NCBI GenBank assembly: GCA_964528595.1
Contig: CAZGTM010000035.1
Coordinates: 1-41,351 of the forward strand
DNA: 41,351 bases
Direction: 5' to 3'
Source of the DNA: CAYFKJ01 sp964528595
Lineage (GTDB): Bacteria; Pseudomonadota; Alphaproteobacteria; UBA2966
The notes beneath the pieces are model-generated. The model did not search any database, was not told the DNA's origin, and was given only the letters and a program-made list of their open reading frames with translations. Position 1 is the first letter of the stretch; each line of letters begins with the position of its first letter. The position numbers and the translations under genes are program-made. Shown piece by piece: positions 8,417 to 16,119 of the stretch.

Positions 8417-9697
8417 CTACTTGTGCGGCGCGTACCAGCCCTTGAGGCCGGCTTCGGCCTTGGCTGCCGCTTCCGCCGGTGTCATCGACCCGTTCAGCAC
8501 CTGGGCGCTGACGTTCCACAGATCGTTCTCTAGGTTAGGCGTGCCGCGCGAGAGGATCTGGTAGGAATTGCGGATCGTCGACTTGCACTTCCCGCGCCAG
8601 TCCACGAACTCCTGGGCCACCGCATCCTTCAGGGTGACAGCGTGCTTGGAGAGCGGGAAGAAGCCCGGCAAGGCGTTGGCGTAAATCTCGGCGAACTCGG
8701 CCGAAGCGACCCAGCTCAGGAAGGTCTTCGCCGCGGCCTGGTTCTTGGAAGCCTTGTTGAGGCCCAGGCCGATGTCGGTGTGGTCGCTGATGTAGCAGGT
8801 CGACTGACCGGCCGGCACGGGCGGCGGGAAGGCGCCGAACTTGAAGTCGGCCTGGCTGTTGAAGGTGTTGATGTCCCACGAACCGGCCGGATAGATCGCC
8901 GCGCGGCCCAGCGAAAAGAGGTTCTGGGTGTCGGGATATTTTTGCGCCTTGAAGCCTTTACCCATATAGGGCGCCCAGGAAGCGAGGTGCTTCCAGGTCT
9001 CGACATAAGCCGCATCGGTATACTTCTGGCTGCCGTCGATCAGGCCCTTGCGCCCGTCTTCGCCTTTCCAGAAGTTGGGACCGACATTCTGGAAGCCCAT
9101 GGTGGCGGCTTCCCACTGGTCCGAGGTGCCGAGCGCCAGCGGCGTGTAGCGGCTCTTCGACTTAACCGCCTCCAGCACCTTCATGAATTCCGGTATGGTT
9201 TTGGGAACGGAAAGACCCAGTTCGGCGAAGATGTCCTTGTTATAGATGAAGCCGTGGATCACCGACGCCATCGGCACGCAGAACGTGGTCGAGCCGTCGT
9301 CGGTCGTCCAGGCGCTCTTGGCGACGCTGGAGAAATTCTCGAGGCCGCTGACGTCATTGAGGCCGACGAGATTGCCCTGCTTGTAGAGCGTCAACGAGGC
9401 GTCGAACGGCCGGCAGGTGATGAGATCGCCGGCCGTGCCGCCCGCCAGTTTGGCGTTGAGCGCTCCGTTGTAGTCCGCCGGCGGCGAGGGCGCGAAAACG
9501 ACCTTGATGTCCGGGTGCTTCTTGTTGAAGGCCGGAATCAGTTTTTTCGTCCAGATTTCGAGATCGTCGTTGCGCCAGCTTTCGATCTTCAAGTCGGCTG
9601 CCGACACTGTGCCCAAAGGCATTGCCGCCAGTACACCGGCGACGGCTGCGGCCACCAGACCCCTGCGCCCCCAAGTCAGTTTTGTTGTCGTCGTCAT
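8417..9697 (-). CDS. Sugar ABC transporter substrate-binding protein (family 1)
   Basis: Periplasmic binding protein of 426 residues. It has a basic N-terminus and hydrophobic core, with probable signal peptidase cleavage after VSA (residue 33), then DLKIESWRNDDLEIWTKKLIPAFNKKHPDIKVVF, the usual start of an extracellular solute-binding family 1 fold. A strong Shine-Dalgarno (AAGGAG) precedes the ATG at 9697. It is the second gene of the murQ operon and precedes both permeases. Context points to GlcNAc, MurNAc or a small amino-sugar oligomer as ligand; the sequence does not decide which. Confidence 0.9.
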   Translation of the reverse strand: MTTTTKLTWGRRGLVAAAVAGVLAAMPLGTVSAADLKIESWRNDDLEIWTKKLIPAFNKKHPDIKVVFAPSPPADYNGALNAKLAGGTAGDLITCRPFDASLTLYKQGNLVGLNDVSGLENFSSVAKSAWTTDDGSTTFCVPMASVIHGFIYNKDIFAELGLSVPKTIPEFMKVLEAVKSKSRYTPLALGTSDQWEAATMGFQNVGPNFWKGEDGRKGLIDGSQKYTDAAYVETWKHLASWAPYMGKGFKAQKYPDTQNLFSLGRAAIYPAGSWDINTFNSQADFKFGAFPPPVPAGQSTCYISDHTDIGLGLNKASKNQAAAKTFLSWVASAEFAEIYANALPGFFPLSKHAVTLKDAVAQEFVDWRGKCKSTIRNSYQILSRGTPNLENDLWNVSAQVLNGSMTPAEAAAKAEAGLKGWYAPHK

Positions 9698-9754
9698 TTT
9701 GTCGTCTCCTTCGGTCGAATTCAGCCGGCGAAACCTTCGCGGCCGTGGTTGAAA

Positions 9755-10675
9755 TTAATTCAGTGAGCTTAGGGTCCTGCGTAGATCGCCGCCGGCTTCC
9801 GCCAGGGCTTGTGCGGCGGCATCGGGCGTCATGCCCTTGGCCACCAGGACGGCTGGTTTGACCTTGCCGTCGCAGCTTGTCAGCGCTGCGTGCGCTGCCT
9901 CTTCCGAAACCTCCGCGATGTCCGAAACAATGCGCCCGGCGCGGTCCAGAAGCTTGGCGTTGTCCGCCACCATGCTGACCATGTAGCCGTCAACGACGTG
10001 GCCGAGGCGGGTCATAACCAGCGTCGACAACAGGCCAAGCGCTGCTTTCTGGGCGGTTCCCGCCGCCATGCGCGTCGACCCGGCGATCACTTCCCGGCCG
10101 GAGTTCAAATGGATGGCGTGGCTCGCCTTGTCGAGCAACGGCGTGCTTGCATTGTTGGCGATGGCAACGGTCAGTGTCCCGCTTTCCGCAGCGGCTTCCA
10201 GGACGCCGAGCGTATACGGCGTCGTGCCGCTGGCGGCGACCGCGACAAGAACGTCGCTGGCGGTAAAACCGACGGCATGGGCATCGCGGCGTGCCCCTTC
10301 GGCATCGTCCTCAACCGGGCCGATGGGCCGCAGGCGCGCATCGTCGCCGCCGGCCATAAGAAAGACCAGGCGCTCCGGGGGCCAGGCATAGGTCGGCGTC
10401 ATCTCCATGCCGTCCTGCATGGCCAGCAGGCCAGACGAACCGGCGCCGGCGTAGATCAATCGACTGTCGTCATGTTTGAGTTGGTTTGCCATGGCACGAG
10501 CGGCCTCGGCGATGTCCGGAAGGGCCGCCTCAAGGCATGCGACCGCCGCCGCCTGGCCCTCCCAAAGCGCCGTCAAAACCGCTTCGTCGGACCAGGTGTC
10601 GAGGCCTTTGTAGCGCGGGTCGGCGACCTCCGTCGCGTTCAGCGCTACCGCGGAAGATGACGAAATGCCGTTCAT
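9755..10675 (-). CDS. murQ: N-acetylmuramic acid 6-phosphate etherase (MurQ family)
   Basis: Cytoplasmic SIS-domain protein of 306 residues. MurQ cleaves the lactyl ether of MurNAc-6-P to give GlcNAc-6-P and D-lactate in peptidoglycan sugar recycling. Seen: the phosphosugar-binding stretch GAGSSGLLAMQDGMEMTPTY, which aligns with the MurQ GAGTSGRL...E segment and keeps its Glu; a second acidic stretch PVEDDAEGA; SGTTPYTLG; and the hallmark GSTRMAAGTAQK. The frame opens further upstream, but MNGISSS at 10675 gives the normal family length and follows GGGAG. It is more divergent than enterobacterial MurQ, so a related etherase or GckR-like role is possible. First gene of the leftward amino-sugar operon. 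Confidence 0.83.
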   Translation of the reverse strand: MNGISSSSAVALNATEVADPRYKGLDTWSDEAVLTALWEGQAAAVACLEAALPDIAEAARAMANQLKHDDSRLIYAGAGSSGLLAMQDGMEMTPTYAWPPERLVFLMAGGDDARLRPIGPVEDDAEGARRDAHAVGFTASDVLVAVAASGTTPYTLGVLEAAAESGTLTVAIANNASTPLLDKASHAIHLNSGREVIAGSTRMAAGTAQKAALGLLSTLVMTRLGHVVDGYMVSMVADNAKLLDRAGRIVSDIAEVSEEAAHAALTSCDGKVKPAVLVAKGMTPDAAAQALAEAGGDLRRTLSSLN

Positions 10676-10696
10676 TAGCCAATTCGCTCCCGCTGC

Positions 10697-10713
10697 ATAC
10701 CAATTTAGTACCA
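10697..10713 (-). promoter_or_regulatory. Candidate NagR operator, murQ side
   Basis: Read on the minus strand the site is TGGTACTAAATTGGTAT. It matches 15 of 17 positions with the site facing nagK at 10866-10882. Two TGGTA units are spaced 11 bp apart, one helical turn. It lies about 22 bp upstream of the murQ start. The GntR/UTRA gene in the opposite arm is the obvious candidate binder, because members of that family use TGGT/ACCA half-sites. Confidence 0.6.
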
Positions 10714-10796
10714 CATAATTTTTTTGAAATAGAGTCCTTTTTTCGCGCGGTTCGTTGTTTAGTGGCGGAAAACGTGGACAAATCGAATTCATCTCA

Positions 10797-10824
10797 TTGA
10801 AATCTAAGGATAATTTTTTATAAA
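10797..10824 (+). promoter_or_regulatory. Candidate sigma70-type promoter for the nagK operon
   Basis: TTGAAA (10797-10802) and TATAAA (10819-10824) are separated by 16 bp in a very AT-rich stretch that stands out from the GC-rich surroundings. Transcription would begin near 10831, so the operator at 10866-10882 would lie just downstream, where a bound repressor could block elongation. Assigned from box resemblance and position only. Confidence 0.4.
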
Positions 10825-10865
10825 GTAATATTTAATATATTTTTTGGTCGACGGAATGGGTCTAT

Positions 10866-10882
10866 TGGTTCTACATTGGTAT
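10866..10882 (+). promoter_or_regulatory. Candidate NagR operator, nagK side
   Basis: TGGTTCTACATTGGTAT, the near-copy of the site at 10697-10713, facing the rightward operon. Only two positions differ between the two sites. It ends 6 bp before the first possible kinase ATG (10889) and 24 bp before the preferred ATG (10907). Confidence 0.6.
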
Positions 10883-10906
10883 TGAAACATGAGGCCTCAA
10901 GCGACC

Positions 10907-11794
10907 ATGAACGATCCACTTTTCCTCGGTATTGACGGCGGCGGCACGGCTTGCAAGGCGCGTCTTTGCGACCATGCGGGAAACGTCCTGGCGGAAAGCC
11001 GCTCCGGGCCCGCCAACACTCTGTTGGGGATCGAAAATGCCATGGTGGCGATGAAACGGGCGGCCGTGGAAACGCTGCAGCGGGCCGGTCTGGCGGAAAC
11101 CGATTTGGGCCGGATTGTTGCCGCGGCCGGGTTGGCCGGTCTGTCGCTCGAACGGGAGCGTCGCCGCATCCTCGCCGAACCCCACCCATTTGGCGCATTC
11201 ACGGCGGAGGCCGATGCCCATGTCGCCTGCCTCGGCGCCCACGCCGGCGGAAATGGCGGAATTCTCATCGTCGGCACGGGAACCTGTGCCTATGCCATTG
11301 TCGACGGCAAGAACCTTACTGCCGGGGGGTGGGGATTTGCGCTCTCCGACCAGGGCAGCGCCGCCGATCTGGGACGGGCCGCCCTGAAACGCACGCTCAA
11401 CGAAATTGACGGTGTCGATCCGGAGTCCGAACTGGGTGGGGCGCTGGCGGAAAAGTTCGATCGTAGTCCGGAAGCGATGGTGATTTGGGCAGAAACGGCG
11501 ACGCCGAGGGACTACGGACAATTTGCCCCCGTGGTGATTGCCCAGGCGGAAAACGGCGATCAGGCCGCCTTGGAACTCGTTATGCAGACCGCCCGTGACG
11601 TCGAGCGTCTGGCGGATGCCCTTATTGCCAAGGGAGCCGCGAAAATTTCCATCGCCGGCGGACTGGCCGAACCGTTGACGCCTTATCTCCCGGCGGGCTT
11701 GCGTGACAGGCTTGTGGCGCGTCAAGGCGATGCCTTGGACGGCGCCTTAATTTTGGCGCGCCGCCAATACGAGGATGACCCAGTTGATGTCTGA
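10907..11794 (+). CDS. Amino-sugar kinase, BadF/BadG/BcrA/BcrD ATPase family (GlcNAc/MurNAc kinase-like)
   Basis: Cytoplasmic kinase of the ASKHA fold, 295 residues from the preferred ATG. Seen: the N-terminal phosphate-1 loop FLGIDGGGTACKARL, a central IVGTGTCAYAIV (phosphate-2), GGWGFALSDQGSAADLGRAAL, and a late ISIAGGLAEPLTPYLP adenosine loop. Family members phosphorylate GlcNAc, glucosamine, or both GlcNAc and MurNAc (MurK of Clostridium). With MurQ and NagA nearby, a kinase making GlcNAc-6-P and perhaps MurNAc-6-P from imported sugar is the best reading. An upstream ATG (10889) adds six residues but lacks a Shine-Dalgarno; 10907 has GAGG 12 nt before it. It overlaps the regulator gene. 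Confidence 0.82.
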   Translation: MNDPLFLGIDGGGTACKARLCDHAGNVLAESRSGPANTLLGIENAMVAMKRAAVETLQRAGLAETDLGRIVAAAGLAGLSLERERRRILAEPHPFGAFTAEADAHVACLGAHAGGNGGILIVGTGTCAYAIVDGKNLTAGGWGFALSDQGSAADLGRAALKRTLNEIDGVDPESELGGALAEKFDRSPEAMVIWAETATPRDYGQFAPVVIAQAENGDQAALELVMQTARDVERLADALIAKGAAKISIAGGLAEPLTPYLPAGLRDRLVARQGDALDGALILARRQYEDDPVDV

Positions 11795-12542
11795 GGCCAG
11801 AAACCTTGTCGACATATTGCGCCAGGCCGTGACGGCCGAAGGGACCGGCGCCGCGCCGCTCTACCGCCGGGTTCAGCACGGTATCCGCAGCGCCATCGAA
11901 GGCGGCGCTTTACGGGGCGACGATGTGCTGCCGGGCGAGCGCGATCTTGCCCGCGACATCGGCGTATCCCGCATCACCGTCCGTCGCGCCGTTCAGGAAT
12001 TGGCCGACGAAGGGTTGCTTGTTCAACGCCAAGGGGCAGGGACCTTCGTCATGTCTCGGGTCGAACAGCCTCTGTCCCGCCTGACCAGCTTTACCGACGA
12101 TATGACGGCGCGCGGCCTTACCCCCGGGGTTGAATGGCTGAGCCGCTCCGTTGGCAAAGCGACGCCGGACGAGGCGTTGGCGCTTAACCTGTCGCCGGGA
12201 TCGGAGGTCAGCCGGCTTTACCGGCTGCGCTCGGCCGCGGACCGCCCCATGTGTCTGGAACATGCCACGCTGCCGCGTACCATGCTCGGCGACCCCAGCC
12301 GGGTCGAAACCTCGCTCTATCAAATCCTCGAACAGGATGGTTACCGCCCCGTGCGGGCCTTGCAGCGCCTAAGGGCGCAGCTGTTTGACGAAGAACATGC
12401 GCGGCTGATGGGCGTGTCGCCCGGCAGCGCCTGTTTGTATATCGAACGGCGCTCGTTTCTTGCCGACGGCACGCCGGTCGAATTGGTGCGTTCGCATTAC
12501 CGGGGCGATTCGTACGACTTTGTCGCGGAGTTGCAGTTGTGA
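11787..12542 (+). CDS. GntR-family regulator with UTRA domain (NagR/HutC type)
   Basis: DNA-binding regulator of 251 residues. The N-terminal winged helix (PLYRRVQHGIRSAIEGG through SRITVRRAVQELADEGLLVQRQGAGTFV) is classic GntR, and the C-terminal region (SRLYRLRSAADRPMCLEHATLP through YIERRSFLADGTPVELVRSHYRGD) is a UTRA ligand domain. HutC-subfamily members in such clusters (NagR, DasR) sense GlcN-6-P or GlcNAc-6-P and repress import and catabolism. A start at 11775 is possible, but its only Shine-Dalgarno (GAGG) abuts the ATG; 11787 has 12-nt spacing. Likely binder of the paired 17-bp sites in the divergent region. Confidence 0.87.
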   Translation: MSEARNLVDILRQAVTAEGTGAAPLYRRVQHGIRSAIEGGALRGDDVLPGERDLARDIGVSRITVRRAVQELADEGLLVQRQGAGTFVMSRVEQPLSRLTSFTDDMTARGLTPGVEWLSRSVGKATPDEALALNLSPGSEVSRLYRLRSAADRPMCLEHATLPRTMLGDPSRVETSLYQILEQDGYRPVRALQRLRAQLFDEEHARLMGVSPGSACLYIERRSFLADGTPVELVRSHYRGDSYDFVAELQL

Positions 12543-13591
12543 CGGCGGCCCCCGACATGGTTGCCGCCGGGCAAACGCAAATGGCGACCGAGGCGCGCGA
12601 GGCGCCGGCAGCAGTTGGCCGCCAGCTGACGGCCAACGCCGACGCCTGCCGCGAACTGGGCGAACGGCTGCGCGCCCTCGCCCCGCCGGTGGCGGTTACC
12701 TGCGCGCGCGGCAGTTCCGACCATGCCGCGACCTTCGCCAAATATCTGATCGAAACCCAGCTCGGCGTACCGACGGCGTCGTTTGCGCCTTCCGTCAGTT
12801 CGATCTACAAGCGCCGCCAACATATGGCGGGCACCTTGTTTCTGGCGATCTCCCAGTCGGGCCACAGTCCCGACCTGGTCGAGAGCGCCCGGGCCGCCCG
12901 TGACGCTGGTGCGCTGGTGGTCGCGCTGGTCAACCAGGTCGCGTCGCCCCTGGCCGACCTGGCGGAAGTCTGCCTTCCGTTGTGGGCGGGAGCGGAGACC
13001 AGTGTCGCTGCGACAAAATCCTTCATCGCCTCGCTGTCGTCCCTGCTTCATCTCGTCTCGGAATGGTCCGGCGAGGCTGGTCTGCAGGAGACGTTGACCG
13101 AATTGCCCGGCGAGTTGGACCAGGCCGCGCTGATGGATTGGCGCGATGCCGTTGAGCCGTTTGCGGCGGCGGAAAATTTGCTGGTTGTCGGCCGGGGCCT
13201 TGGTTTCGGTATCGCCCAAGAGGCGGCACTCAAATTCAAGGAAACCTCACGCATCCATGCCGAACCCTTCAGCGCCGCCGAACTGGCTCACGGACCGATG
13301 GCGCTGATGCGCGAAGGGTTTCCCGTCCTGGCCTTCAGTCAGAACGATCAGACCCGCGAGGGTATGCGCGACCTGGCGGCGGCCCTGCGCCGGCACGGCG
13401 CGCAGTTGTTCGTGGCGGAGGAGGGCGAGATCGAATCGGGCCGGCTGCCTGTGGTTCCGGCCATGCACCCGGCTGCCGCGCCCATCGCCATGGTCCAGAG
13501 TTTTTATCTTCTGGCGGACGAAGTGGCACGCGCCCGCGGTCTCGATCCCGATTATCCGCCCCACCTCAAAAAAGTTACCGAGACGCTGTGA
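12539..13591 (+). CDS. SIS-domain glucosamine-6-phosphate deaminase (NagB-II type)
   Basis: A 350-residue protein with two SIS domains (about 35-165 and 205-330). Seen: ARGSSDHAATFAKYLIE, SQSGHSPDL, ETSVAATKSFIASLSSLL, then GRGLGFGIAQEAALKFKETSRIHAEPFSAAELAHGPMAL. This is the sugar-isomerase half of GlmS without the glutaminase domain, typical of NagB-II/AgaS deaminases that convert GlcN-6-P to fructose-6-P and ammonia. The canonical hexameric NagB fold is absent from the window, so this gene probably supplies that step. GTG start: GGAG lies 8 nt upstream and the start overlaps the regulator stop (GTGA). Its stop overlaps nagA. Confidence 0.88.
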   Translation: MTAAPDMVAAGQTQMATEAREAPAAVGRQLTANADACRELGERLRALAPPVAVTCARGSSDHAATFAKYLIETQLGVPTASFAPSVSSIYKRRQHMAGTLFLAISQSGHSPDLVESARAARDAGALVVALVNQVASPLADLAEVCLPLWAGAETSVAATKSFIASLSSLLHLVSEWSGEAGLQETLTELPGELDQAALMDWRDAVEPFAAAENLLVVGRGLGFGIAQEAALKFKETSRIHAEPFSAAELAHGPMALMREGFPVLAFSQNDQTREGMRDLAAALRRHGAQLFVAEEGEIESGRLPVVPAMHPAAAPIAMVQSFYLLADEVARARGLDPDYPPHLKKVTETL

Positions 13592-14751
13592 TGTCAACCG
13601 ACCGGCAAATTCTAACCAACGCCCGCGTCTTCGACGGCGAACGGTTCCATGAGGAGCGGGCCGTCGTGATCGAAGACGGCGTCATCAGAGAATTGATTTC
13701 CAGTGCCGATGCGCCCGTGGGAGAGGATGTCATCGACCTCGGCGGACATATTCTGGCCGCCGGTTTCATCGATGTTCAGACCAATGGTGGCGGCGGCGTT
13801 TTGTTCAACGCCCAGCCAACTCAGAGCGGGATTGCGGAAATCGCGCGCGCCCACCGGCGCTTCGGCACCACGGGTTTCCTACCGACACTGATTTCCGACG
13901 GACTGGACACCATGAAGGAGGCCGCGACGGCCGTCAGCAGCGCCCTTGCCGAAAATGTACCCGGCGTCCTCGGCATCCACTTCGAAGGCCCCTATCTCAA
14001 TGTTGCGCGCAAGGGCGTTCACGATCCCGACCGCATCCGCGAATTCGAAGCCGACGCGCTTGAGCTTTTCAAACGGCGCGATCTGGGCAGGGTCCTCGTC
14101 ACACTGGCGCCGGAGAAGGCGCCGCCGGGTCTGATCGGGGAGCTGGCCGAAGCGGGCGTCATCGTCAGCGCGGGCCACACCGCCGCCACCTATGACGAGG
14201 CCAATTCCGGCTTCGGCCAAGGCATAACGGGCGTCACTCACCTGTTCAACGCCATGCCGCCGCTGGAAAGCCGCGCGCCCGGCATTATCGCCGCCGCCCT
14301 GGAGTGCGCCGACTGTTGGTGCAGTCTGATCGTCGACGGTCACCACGTCGAGCCGGCGACCGCGCGCATCGCATTGCGCGCCAAGGCCGGTGGGCGGATG
14401 ATGCTGATTACCGACGCCATGCCCACCGTGGGTTCGGCAAACAAGAGCTTCGAACTGGGCGGCGTCGTCATCCATGTCGAGGACGGCCGTTGCGCCTTGG
14501 CGGACGGCACCCTGGCGGGATCGGATCTCGATATGGCCTCGGCGGTGCGCAATACCGTCAACATGCTCCGGCTGCCGCTTGAGGAAGCTCTGCGCATGGC
14601 GTCGGCGTGTCCGGCGGAATTTCTCGGCATGGCGGACCGGCGTGGCCGGATTGCGCCGGGCCTGGTTGCCGATCTCGTTCAACTCGACGCTAACCTAGCG
14701 GTTCAACGCACCTGGATCGGCGGTGAACGGGCCGATCACGATCAGGAGTAG
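13588..14751 (+). CDS. nagA: N-acetylglucosamine-6-phosphate deacetylase
   Basis: Cytoplasmic amidohydrolase-fold enzyme of about 387 residues that converts GlcNAc-6-P to GlcN-6-P and acetate. Seen: LAAGFIDVQTNGGGG near the N-terminus, GIHFEGPYLN with the metal-ligand Glu, VSAGHTAATYDEA, GVTHLFNAMPPLESR, IVDGHHVEP, and LITDAMP with the catalytic Asp. Length and motif order match NagA. The start is GTG at 13588 or the adjacent ATG at 13591; both overlap or touch the deaminase stop, so the genes are translationally coupled. It feeds the deaminase upstream. Confidence 0.94.
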   Translation: MMSTDRQILTNARVFDGERFHEERAVVIEDGVIRELISSADAPVGEDVIDLGGHILAAGFIDVQTNGGGGVLFNAQPTQSGIAEIARAHRRFGTTGFLPTLISDGLDTMKEAATAVSSALAENVPGVLGIHFEGPYLNVARKGVHDPDRIREFEADALELFKRRDLGRVLVTLAPEKAPPGLIGELAEAGVIVSAGHTAATYDEANSGFGQGITGVTHLFNAMPPLESRAPGIIAAALECADCWCSLIVDGHHVEPATARIALRAKAGGRMMLITDAMPTVGSANKSFELGGVVIHVEDGRCALADGTLAGSDLDMASAVRNTVNMLRLPLEEALRMASACPAEFLGMADRRGRIAPGLVADLVQLDANLAVQRTWIGGERADHDQE

Positions 14752-14760
14752 GTGAAAACA

Positions 14761-15837
14761 ATGAGCGATAGCATTCGTGTTCTAGTCGTCGGTCTCGGCA
14801 ACATGGGCCTGTCCCATGCCAAGGCCTATCACGAGCTGGAGGGTTTTGAGATCGCCGGCTTGTGCAGCCGCAATGCGACGGCAATGACCGGTCTGCCGGA
14901 CCCGTTGGCGGGCTACACCCGGTTCGACGATTACCGCTCGGCCTTGGCGGAACTGAAACCCGATGCCGTTTCCATCAACACCTATCCCGACACGCATGCC
15001 GAATTCGCGGTCATGGCCTTCGAGGCCGGCGCCCACGTCTTCCTGGAAAAGCCGGTGGCGGAGACGGTGGCGGAAGCGCAATCCGTCGTGGCCGCCGCCC
15101 AACGCCACGATCGCAAGTTGGTGGTCGGTTACATCCTGCGTCACCATCCCTCGTGGGCCAAGCTGGTGGAGCTGGCTCAGGGCTTGGGCAAACCGCTGGT
15201 CATGCGCATGAACCTCAACCAGCAGAGCAGCGGTGATACCTGGGCCGTCCACAAGCAGTTGATGCGGAGCATATCGCCGATCGTCGATTGCGGCGTTCAC
15301 TACGTCGACATGATGTGCCTGATGGCGCGGGCAAAGCCCACCAAAGTGCACGCCATCGGCGCCCGTTTGAGCGACGAGGTGGCCGACGATATGTACAACT
15401 ACGGCCAGCTTCAGGTGACCTTCGACGACGGTTCGGTCGGCTGGTACGAGGCCGGCTGGGGGCCGATGATGAGCGAAACCGCATTTTTCGTCAAAGACGT
15501 CATCGGCCCCAAGGGTTGCGTCAGCATCGTGGCCGCCGAAGAAACCGGACAGGGCCACAAATCGGACGATGTCGACGCCCACACCAAAACCAGCGCGCTC
15601 AGGCTGCACCATGCGGCCCTGGGACCGGACCAAACGTTCATCAGGAATGACGAACTCATCAGCATGTCGGATGAACCCGGGCACGATGACTTGTGCCAAC
15701 GCGAACAGGCCTACTTCCTCAAAGCCATCGTCGAGGACATCGATCTCACCGATCACATGGCGGATGCCGTTAATTCATTGCGCATCGTTCTGGCGGCGGA
15801 CGAATCGTACCAGTCAGGCCAAATCGTATCGCTTTGA
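14761..15837 (+). CDS. Gfo/Idh/MocA-family NAD(P)-dependent oxidoreductase
   Basis: A 358-residue sugar-type dehydrogenase. N-terminal Rossmann motif VVGLGNMGLSHAKAYHEL, then the family's EKPVAETVAEAQ stretch whose Lys contributes to catalysis, and a C-terminal alpha/beta domain with VDCGVHYVDMM (His-containing). The ATG at 14761 follows AGGAG; an in-frame GTG at 14752 is an alternative. It is the last gene of the nagK-nagA operon, 9 bp after the nagA stop. Possible roles are oxidising or epimerising an unusual amino sugar or its derivative before it enters the Nag route; no substrate is visible from sequence. Confidence 0.87.
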   Translation: MSDSIRVLVVGLGNMGLSHAKAYHELEGFEIAGLCSRNATAMTGLPDPLAGYTRFDDYRSALAELKPDAVSINTYPDTHAEFAVMAFEAGAHVFLEKPVAETVAEAQSVVAAAQRHDRKLVVGYILRHHPSWAKLVELAQGLGKPLVMRMNLNQQSSGDTWAVHKQLMRSISPIVDCGVHYVDMMCLMARAKPTKVHAIGARLSDEVADDMYNYGQLQVTFDDGSVGWYEAGWGPMMSETAFFVKDVIGPKGCVSIVAAEETGQGHKSDDVDAHTKTSALRLHHAALGPDQTFIRNDELISMSDEPGHDDLCQREQAYFLKAIVEDIDLTDHMADAVNSLRIVLAADESYQSGQIVSL

Positions 15838-16119
15838 GTGAAATCGCCAATTCTCTGAAAATATGGTGGGCGCGGCGGGAATTGAACCAGCGCCCCTACC
15901 GTCAAGCTTTTGTTCCGGGCGGTCGGATGTCCTAGGTCGTCCAATCATGCCGCCGCCGATGGGTCGAGACCGTCGTCGGCCATCAACGGTACCCTGCCCG
16001 TTTTTGATGGAGATTTGCAAATGCGCCGGTGTTTTGTCAGTATTGATTGACCAAATATCGAATTGGGTTTGCCCGAACGGTCATGTGGTGAGCTCAAGAA
16101 TCATAGCAAGTGAGGGCGC
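15838..16119. other. Intergenic region between the amino-sugar and phosphonate blocks
   Basis: This 282-bp gap holds the tRNA remnant at 15864-15906, an ATTTGCAAAT palindrome at 16013-16022 that might serve the DeoR regulator, and a Shine-Dalgarno (GAGG) just before the DeoR ATG. No convincing promoter boxes or protein-coding gene were seen. Confidence 0.5.
15864..15906 (-). pseudogene. Degraded 3' half of a tRNA (tRNA-Val(GAC)-like remnant)
   Basis: On the minus strand the segment ends in CGCGCCCACCA, a tRNA acceptor 3' strand plus encoded CCA. It is preceded by a T-arm-like GCTGGTTCAATTCCCGC and a variable-loop-like TAGGGGC, and further up by TTGAC resembling a tRNA-Val(GAC) anticodon loop. 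The T-stem has a T:C mismatch, the anticodon stem does not pair, and no matching GGGCGCG 5' acceptor strand or D-arm follows. It therefore cannot fold as a working tRNA. The identity is by resemblance to alphaproteobacterial tRNA-Val(GAC). It may be a relic of a recombination event at a tRNA gene. Confidence 0.6.
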
